From: CAYOBW01 sp964402115
Lineage (GTDB): Bacteria; Verrucomicrobiota; Kiritimatiellia; UBA8416; CAYOBW01
Length of the DNA stretch: 26,647 bases
NCBI GenBank assembly: GCA_964402115.1
Contig: CAYOBW010000076.1
Span: forward strand, 1-26,647
Direction: 5' to 3'
Part shown: positions 21,603-26,647 of the stretch, piece by piece
How positions within the stretch are numbered: position 1 is the first letter of the stretch
Layout: each line of letters starts with the position of its first letter
The notes under the pieces: generated by a model
Databases searched by the model: none
What the model was told of the DNA's origin: nothing
What the model saw: only the letters and a program-made list of their open reading frames with translations
Program-made: the position numbers and the translations under genes

Positions 21603-24230
21603 ATGTTCGTGTGCGCCGCTCGCCCAGCCTTCGCCTCAGCCGTGCTCGCGTTCGTCGCATCCGCCGGCGCCATCGAAAGCGCGCGGGTGCAGGTGACGAA
21701 CGGCGTCCCGCGCATCGTGGTGGACGGGGCGCCGGTGCGGGCCCGGATGTTCTGGGGGGCGCAGCGGGCGGGGCTGCTGCCCGTCGGCCCCGCCGCGGGC
21801 GAGGTGGCGTTCGAGTTCACCCCGGCTGAGGACGAGCCCGGCCACGCCACGCTGCATTTCCGTTTCGGCCAAGCCCCCGGCGAGGTCGTCCTCGACGATA
21901 TCAGCGTGACGGACCTCACGGAGCCGATCGACACCCTGCCCGCGGAGTGCTTCGAGGGCGGCACGCAGGCGTTCTTCCGGGCGTGGTCGGTCTGGCCGCC
22001 GGATGCCCGCAACACCGTGGGCGCCGTCCGCGTGGAGGCCGGCCGGGGGCGCGACGGCTCGGGCGGCTTCGGCTTGTCGCTCCGCGCGCCGCCCGGCGAC
22101 TGGCCCGACTTCCACATCTACCACCAGTCGAATCTCCGCCTGCTGAAGGGCCATCGCTACCGCGTGCGGTTCTGGGCGCACGCCGAGCCTGCCCGCGCGC
22201 TTACCGTCGCGTTCTATCGGCCGGGCGCGCATTACGTCTACCTCGGCGGCCCGCCCGGTCCGTTCGAGTCGCAGATCCGCCTCGCGGGCGCGGCGGGCGT
22301 GCCCTTCGTCAGCTTCCCCTGCGACCTGCCCTGGCCGCCCCCGGGACAGGCCGCGGACTGGCGCCCCGCCGAGGCGCGCTGCCGGGAGGTGCTCGCGGCG
22401 AATCCCCGCGCGCTGCTGGTGCCGCGCATCGCGATGGATGCGCCGGCTTGGTGGCTGGCGGCGCATCCCGACGAGGCGATGACCTGGGACAGCGGCAGCC
22501 GCGGTCGCGGTATGGCGGTGCCGGGCGCCGTCTATGTCCGCGACGCCTGCGAGCGGCTTGACGCGCTGGTGCGCCACCTCGAAGCGGCCTTCGGCGACCG
22601 CATCGCCGGGTACCATCCCGCGGGCCAGAACACCGGGGAGTGGTTCTACGAGGCGACCTGGGAGCAGGGGCTCAACGGCTACGCGCCGGCGGATCGCCGC
22701 GAGTGGCGGCGCTGGCTGGCCGCGCGCTACGGGAGCGACGACGCGTTGCGCGCGGCCTGGGCCGACCCGTCGGCGGCGCTGGCGTCGGCTGCCGTGCCCG
22801 CGGCCGGCCTCCGTCGCGCGTCGCCGGCGGGGACGTTCCGCGAAGGGCCGCGCGAGCAGCCCCTCGCGGACTTCGCCCGGTTCCAGCAGGAGCTGATGGC
22901 CGACTGCGTGTGCGCCCTCGCGCGCACGACTCGCGCGGCCAGCGGCGGCCGGAAACTCGTCCTGTTCTTCTACGGCTACGTGTTCGAGTTCGGTCCCGTG
23001 GCGAACGGCCCCGCCACGGCCGGGCACTACGCCCTGCGCCGCGTGCTGGACTGCCCCGACATCGATATCCTCTGCTCGCCCATCTCCTACTTCGACCGGG
23101 GGCCCGGGGAGAGCGCGCCTGCCATGACCGCTGCCGAAAGCGTGGCACTTGCCGGCAAGTTGTGGCTGTGCGAAGACGACACCCACACCTTCCTCGCCAC
23201 CGGCACGCAGCCGGGTTCGGCGGATCACGTGAACACCCTCGAGGACTCTTGCGCCGAGTTGCTGCGGAACACCGGCCAGTGCGCGATTCGCCACTTCGGC
23301 ACGTGGTGGATGGACCTGGGCGTAACCGGCTGGTTCGACGATCCGCGCCTGTGGGAGGTGATGAAGCGGCTCGAAGCCCTCGATGAACCGCTGCTGAAGC
23401 ACCCGACGCCCTTCCGTCCCGAGGTGGCTGCCGTGCTGGACGAAGCCTCCATGTGGCGCGTCACGGGCGTGGGCGTGGCGGTCACGCGGCCCCTCGTGTA
23501 CGAAGCGCGCCGTCCCCTGGGTCGCCTGGGAGCGCCGTATGGCCAGTACCTGGCTGACGACGTGGCCGCCGGGCGAGTGCCGGCGAAGCTCTATGTGCTG
23601 CTGAACGCGTGGTGCCTGGATCCCGCCCGGCGGCGCGAGCTGCTGGCGGCCATGCGCGGGCGGGCGCGCATCTGGTGCTACGCGCCGGGGGCGCAGGACG
23701 GCGGCGCGCCGACGCCGGAGGCGGCCATGCGCGAGCTGACCGGTTTTGCGCTGAGGCGGCTGTCCGGCGTGCAGGCCTTCGCGACGCCCGGCGAGCGCGG
23801 GCACGCGCTCGGCCTGCGCGAGGGCTTTGGCGTCCGCCGGCCGCTCGAACCCCTGTTCGCCGTGGCCGACGCGCGGCCGGAGGAGATCCTGGCCACGTAC
23901 CCGGACGGCTCGGTCGCCGTCGCGCTGCGGCTCGGGGCGGAGGGCGCCTCGCTCTTCGTCGGCCCGCCGGGGCTGACGAGCGAGCTGCTGCGCCTGGCCG
24001 CGCGCGCAGCCGGCGTGCACCTCTACGCCGGCGCGGACTGCAACATCTATGCCAACGGAAGGTACCTGGTGCTGCACGGCGCGGCGGACGGCCCCGTGAC
24101 GCTCGACACCGGCCGCGCCGCGCCGGTGCGCGACCTGTTCACCCGCGCGGAGCTAGGGCGCGGGCCGGCTCTCTCGCTATCGCTACGCAAAGGCGAAACG
24201 CGCGTGCTGGATGTGGGGAAGGGGATGTAG
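21603..24230 (+). CDS. Secreted GH42-like glycoside hydrolase
   Basis: Start chosen at ATG 21603, which opens a signal peptide (CAARPAFASAVLAFVASAGA); TTG 21588 is in frame, and neither has a clear ribosome site. About 875 residues. The N-terminal 200 residues are a beta-rich binding region (HATLHFRFG, GEVVLDDISVTD, SGGFGLSLRAPPG). A TIM barrel follows, with GYHPAGQNTGEWFYE (E346, candidate acid/base) and then WRRWLAARYGSDDALRAAWADPS, the hallmark segment of GH42 beta-galactosidases. KLWLCEDDTHTF (E524) is the candidate nucleophile. About 590-740 fits the GH42 trimerisation/Rossmann-like domain (VYEARRPLG, PAKLYVLLNAWCL), and a small beta domain ends the protein. The acid/base region departs from the usual NE, so specificity is unsure; GH42-related families are possible. 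Very GC-rich. Stands alone: upstream is a truncated gene, downstream a hairpin. Confidence 0.7.
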   Translation: MFVCAARPAFASAVLAFVASAGAIESARVQVTNGVPRIVVDGAPVRARMFWGAQRAGLLPVGPAAGEVAFEFTPAEDEPGHATLHFRFGQAPGEVVLDDISVTDLTEPIDTLPAECFEGGTQAFFRAWSVWPPDARNTVGAVRVEAGRGRDGSGGFGLSLRAPPGDWPDFHIYHQSNLRLLKGHRYRVRFWAHAEPARALTVAFYRPGAHYVYLGGPPGPFESQIRLAGAAGVPFVSFPCDLPWPPPGQAADWRPAEARCREVLAANPRALLVPRIAMDAPAWWLAAHPDEAMTWDSGSRGRGMAVPGAVYVRDACERLDALVRHLEAAFGDRIAGYHPAGQNTGEWFYEATWEQGLNGYAPADRREWRRWLAARYGSDDALRAAWADPSAALASAAVPAAGLRRASPAGTFREGPREQPLADFARFQQELMADCVCALARTTRAASGGRKLVLFFYGYVFEFGPVANGPATAGHYALRRVLDCPDIDILCSPISYFDRGPGESAPAMTAAESVALAGKLWLCEDDTHTFLATGTQPGSADHVNTLEDSCAELLRNTGQCAIRHFGTWWMDLGVTGWFDDPRLWEVMKRLEALDEPLLKHPTPFRPEVAAVLDEASMWRVTGVGVAVTRPLVYEARRPLGRLGAPYGQYLADDVAAGRVPAKLYVLLNAWCLDPARRRELLAAMRGRARIWCYAPGAQDGGAPTPEAAMRELTGFALRRLSGVQAFATPGERGHALGLREGFGVRRPLEPLFAVADARPEEILATYPDGSVAVALRLGAEGASLFVGPPGLTSELLRLAARAAGVHLYAGADCNIYANGRYLVLHGAADGPVTLDTGRAAPVRDLFTRAELGRGPALSLSLRKGETRVLDVGKGM

Positions 24231-24251
24231 ACGAGTACGCCCGCAAAACGG

Positions 24252-24283
24252 GGCCCCGCAATCAGGCCGTGCGCGTCGGGGCC
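24252..24283 (+). terminator. Hairpin after GH42-like gene
   Basis: GGCCCCG (24252-24258) pairs with CGGGGCC (24277-24283) over an 18-nt loop, 20 nt past the GH42-like stop. No T-run follows, so it may act as a weak or Rho-assisted stop. Just beyond lies TATAGT (24293-24298), a possible -10 box for the next gene, without a clear -35. Confidence 0.4.
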
Positions 24284-24369
24284 TGCATCGCGTATAGTAT
24301 CGACTTCGAGCCGTACAACCCGGACAGGCGGCCTGCCGCTGCCGGCCAGGCTGCAAAGGAGAGACTACC

Positions 24370-26235
24370 GTGTGTCAGATAGGATTTCGCTGGGGACTCG
24401 TGGCGCTGCTGGTCGCGCCGACGCTGCTGCCGGAACCGGCCGCCGCGGCGGACGGGCAGGGGCATGTGGCGGTGGCGCCTGCCACGACGGCCGGGATGGT
24501 GGAGTTCATTCGCGCCTGCTCGGCCGATGAGTACAGCGTGCGCCGCTTCTATGACCTGGCGTGGTCGGAGGTGCAGTTCGACCGGCTGGAGCGATTCTAC
24601 CAGGATTGGCTTGGCCGGCTCGCGGCGGTTGACGTCGACGCGCTCGACGTGACGGGCCGCGTGGACTACGTCCTCCTGCGCAACGACCTGGAGCGCTCGC
24701 GCGCGGGCCAGGTCCGCGCCCGGCAGCGGCTGGCGGAGCTGGAGCCGCTGCTGGGGTTTCGGCGCACGATCAACGACCTGGAACACGCCCGCTGGCGCGG
24801 TGAAGCAGTGGACAGCCAGGCGGTGGCAGGCCGGCTGGCCGAGGTCTCCGAGCAGGCCAAGACGCTCAAGCAGCGGGTCGATAAGGGCCGGAAGTCCGCG
24901 GACAAGGACAAGCCCGACACGCCGGCCGACAAGCCCGCGGCTGGTGCGGCGGACGCGGGCGGGAAAGCGGCGGCAGCGGCGGGGCAGCCGGCCGACGATA
25001 AGCCGGCGCTCGCGCTGTCGCCCGCGCTGGCCCTGCGTGCGGCGGGGGCCGTCGGGCAGTTGCAGGCTACGCTGCGCAGGTGGTACGAGTTCTACGCCGG
25101 CTACCAGCCCGAGTTCTCATGGTGGGTCAAGGCTCCCTACGAGGAAGCCGGCAGGCAGCTCGAAGAGTACGCCAAGTTCCTGCGCGAGGAGGTGGCCGGC
25201 CAGAAGGGCAAGGACGAGGATCCGCTGGTGGGTGAGCCGCTGGGGGCCGAGGCCCTTGCCGAGGCGCTCCGGTTCGAGTTTCTGCCGTACACGGCGGACG
25301 AACTCATCGCCATCGGCGAGCGGGACCTGGCCTGGTGCGAGGGCGAGATGCGGAAGGCGGCGCAGGCGCTGGGCTGCGGCGACGACTGGAAGGCCGCCAT
25401 GGCCAGGGTGAAGGCGGATTTTGCTCCGCCCGGCGGGCAGGACGAACTTGTGGCGCAGACCGCGCGCGATGCCATTGCGTTCACGAAGCAGCACCGCTTT
25501 GCCACCGTGCCGCCGCTGTGCGAGGAGACGTGGCGGATGACGATGATGGCGCCCGAGACGCTCAAGACGATCCCTTACGCCGCGTATGGCGACCAGGGCA
25601 TGCAGGTGGCGTACGCCCGGGAGGATATGAAGCAGGAAGACAAGCTCATGGTCATGCGCGGCAACAACCGCGCCTTCACGCGCCTGACCGTGCCGCACGA
25701 GCTGATTCCCGGCCACCACCTGCAACGCTTCCAGGGCGACCGCCACATGGAGTACCGCGACAGGTTCGGGACACCCTTCTCCATCGAGGGCTGGGCCCTC
25801 TACAGCGAGCTGCGGTTCTGGGCGCTGGGGTGGCCGCGCACGCCGCAGGAGAAGATCGGCATGCTGTTCTGGCGCATGAACCGCGCGGCGCGCATCATCG
25901 TGTCCCTGCGGTTCCAGCTTGGCCGCCTGCAGCCGGACGAAATGGTGGACTTCCTGGTCGAGCGGGTCGGCCACGAGCGCTTTGCTGCGACCGGCGAGGT
26001 GCGCCGGTTCATCCACCCACAGACCCCGCGGCTGTACCAGGCGGCCTACATGATCGGCGGGAAGCAGTTGCTGGCGCTACACGCTGAACAGGTGCCGGCG
26101 CGGCAAACCGAGCAGGCCTTCAACGACGCCGTGCTGACCGCGGGGCCGATCCCCGTGGAACTCCTGCGCGCGCAGCTGCGCGGGCTGCCGCTGGGCCGCG
26201 ACGCGCAGCCGGGTTGGCGGTTCGCGGGCGAGTAG
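24370..26235 (+). CDS. DUF885 family secreted metallopeptidase-like protein
   Basis: 621 residues. GTG start at 24370 with AAGGAG eight nt upstream, opening a signal peptide (GFRWGLVALLVAPTLLPEPAAAA). DUF885 proteins are gluzincin-like putative peptidases of mostly unknown substrate. The zinc motif HELIPGHHLQ (H443, E444, H449/H450) is seen, with a downstream Glu in EGWALYSE (E473) and the typical TPRLYQAAYMIGGKQLLAL near the end. Residues about 175-230 are low-complexity Lys/Ala/Asp/Pro (DKDKPDTPADKPAAGAADAG) and look like a flexible insertion in the helical N-terminal half. Stands alone between hairpins, so probably a single-gene unit; periplasmic or extracellular. Confidence 0.9.
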   Translation: MCQIGFRWGLVALLVAPTLLPEPAAAADGQGHVAVAPATTAGMVEFIRACSADEYSVRRFYDLAWSEVQFDRLERFYQDWLGRLAAVDVDALDVTGRVDYVLLRNDLERSRAGQVRARQRLAELEPLLGFRRTINDLEHARWRGEAVDSQAVAGRLAEVSEQAKTLKQRVDKGRKSADKDKPDTPADKPAAGAADAGGKAAAAAGQPADDKPALALSPALALRAAGAVGQLQATLRRWYEFYAGYQPEFSWWVKAPYEEAGRQLEEYAKFLREEVAGQKGKDEDPLVGEPLGAEALAEALRFEFLPYTADELIAIGERDLAWCEGEMRKAAQALGCGDDWKAAMARVKADFAPPGGQDELVAQTARDAIAFTKQHRFATVPPLCEETWRMTMMAPETLKTIPYAAYGDQGMQVAYAREDMKQEDKLMVMRGNNRAFTRLTVPHELIPGHHLQRFQGDRHMEYRDRFGTPFSIEGWALYSELRFWALGWPRTPQEKIGMLFWRMNRAARIIVSLRFQLGRLQPDEMVDFLVERVGHERFAATGEVRRFIHPQTPRLYQAAYMIGGKQLLALHAEQVPARQTEQAFNDAVLTAGPIPVELLRAQLRGLPLGRDAQPGWRFAGE

Positions 26236-26250
26236 ACTGTCGCGGCGCGC

Positions 26251-26281
26251 GCAGCCCCCGCCGTGAGGGGGGACGGGCTGC
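26251..26281. terminator. Hairpin between convergent genes
   Basis: GCAGCCC (26251-26257) pairs with GGGCTGC (26275-26281), with further CCCC/GGGG pairing inside. It sits between the DUF885 stop (26235) and the stop of the minus-strand gene (26304) and could serve both. No clear T-run. Confidence 0.5.
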
Positions 26282-26303
26282 CTCGCGACGCCGGTCCGCC
26301 TCG

Positions 26304-26647
26304 CTACCTCGCAACCGACTGTTCATACCATTTGAACATCTCGGAGAAGAAGAACTTGCCGAAGGCGGGGTCGGTCTCGGTCTTGGACATGAAGCTCAGG
26401 AACTCGTCGGCGTTGCTCAGGAACGCTTCGTTAATGCTGTCCTTGAGTTTTTGCTTGCGCAGGAACTCGATGCTGTTGGTCTTGAAGGCGGCCCTCAGTG
26501 GTTCGTCGGCTTCGAGTTTCTGCTTGATGGCATTCACCACCCGGTCGGCTTCCTCGAAGGCGATGTGGTAATCCTCGTTGAGTGTTTCCACTATGATCTT
26601 CAGCCGTTCCTTGTCCTCTTCGCCTTTGCCGCGATGCCCGTCGTCGG
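26304..26647 (-). CDS. Type I restriction enzyme R subunit, C-terminal end (partial)
   Basis: The frame is open from the window edge to a TAG at 26306-26304, so this is only the last 113 or so residues; the GTG at 26591 is not the true start. The sequence (ETLNEDYHIAFEEADRVV, SIEFLRKQKLKDSINEAF, DPAFGKFFFSEMFKWYEQS) fits the helical C-terminal region of HsdR, the ATP-dependent translocase/nuclease of type I restriction-modification systems, where ALNERFGTDF...D and DPEF...WL segments occupy equivalent places. The nuclease and helicase domains, and any hsdM/hsdS genes, would lie beyond the window on the right. Its base composition is lower in GC than the preceding genes, consistent with acquired defence DNA. 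Assignment rests on a weakly conserved domain. Confidence 0.58.
   Translation of the reverse strand, partial: DDGHRGKGEEDKERLKIIVETLNEDYHIAFEEADRVVNAIKQKLEADEPLRAAFKTNSIEFLRKQKLKDSINEAFLSNADEFLSFMSKTETDPAFGKFFFSEMFKWYEQSVAR

Overview
The window (about 26.6 kb, GC-rich at roughly 60-65%) looks like a chromosomal segment of a bacterium of the PVC group, most plausibly Kiritimatiellota/Lentisphaerota, Verrucomicrobiota or Planctomycetota. This is inferred from gene content, not from a marker gene: a Tat-exported Gfo/Idh/MocA oxidoreductase, a DUF4091 protein, an NPCBM-GH2 enzyme, a GH42-like enzyme, a secreted beta-helix protein, a DUF885 peptidase and an orphan GspF-like protein. No rRNA, CRISPR array or convincing tRNA was found.

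Layout. (1) 1-602: 3' end of an IS transposase and its downstream flank. (2) 602-4470, minus strand: a two-component cluster. Reading downstream it holds an intact PAS-PAS histidine kinase, an intact REC-HisKA-HATPase hybrid kinase, a decayed CHASE histidine kinase that has lost its HisKA domain, and a stub of a response regulator that stops next to the IS flank. Short 'CCTTCGAC...GGGCAGGC' repeat units sit in frame at the same structural point of two HATPase domains. (3) 4471-4922: divergent intergenic region with two palindromic repeats. (4) 4923-10139, plus strand: a type IIA (SERCA-like) P-type ATPase followed 36 nt later by a phosphoketolase. (5) 10643-17837, plus strand: a tightly packed three-gene glycan operon (lipoprotein beta-helix enzyme resembling GH110, NPCBM-GH2 enzyme, CBM-DUF4091/GH123-like enzyme) joined by an ATGA overlap and a 2-nt gap. 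(6) 17868-19250, minus strand: Gfo/Idh/MocA oxidoreductase, convergent with the operon. (7) 19578-20875, plus strand: GspF-like membrane protein with an overlapping two-helix membrane protein, preceded by a strong 10-bp palindrome. (8) 20876-21602: repeat-rich spacer, then a small gene and a nucleotidyltransferase stub cut off at the start of the next gene. (9) 21603-24230: GH42-like secreted glycosidase. (10) 24370-26235: DUF885 metallopeptidase. (11) 26304-end, minus strand: C-terminus of a probable type I restriction R subunit.

How the genes may work together (inference): the secreted glycosidases suggest stepwise breakdown of a galactose/N-acetylgalactosamine-containing polysaccharide or glycoprotein glycan. 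Phosphoketolase would turn sugar phosphates into acetyl phosphate, and the divergent kinases are candidate regulators of the ATPase-phosphoketolase unit. The 1-5 kb region shows the most rearrangement: an IS end, truncated and fused regulator genes, and dispersed palindromes.
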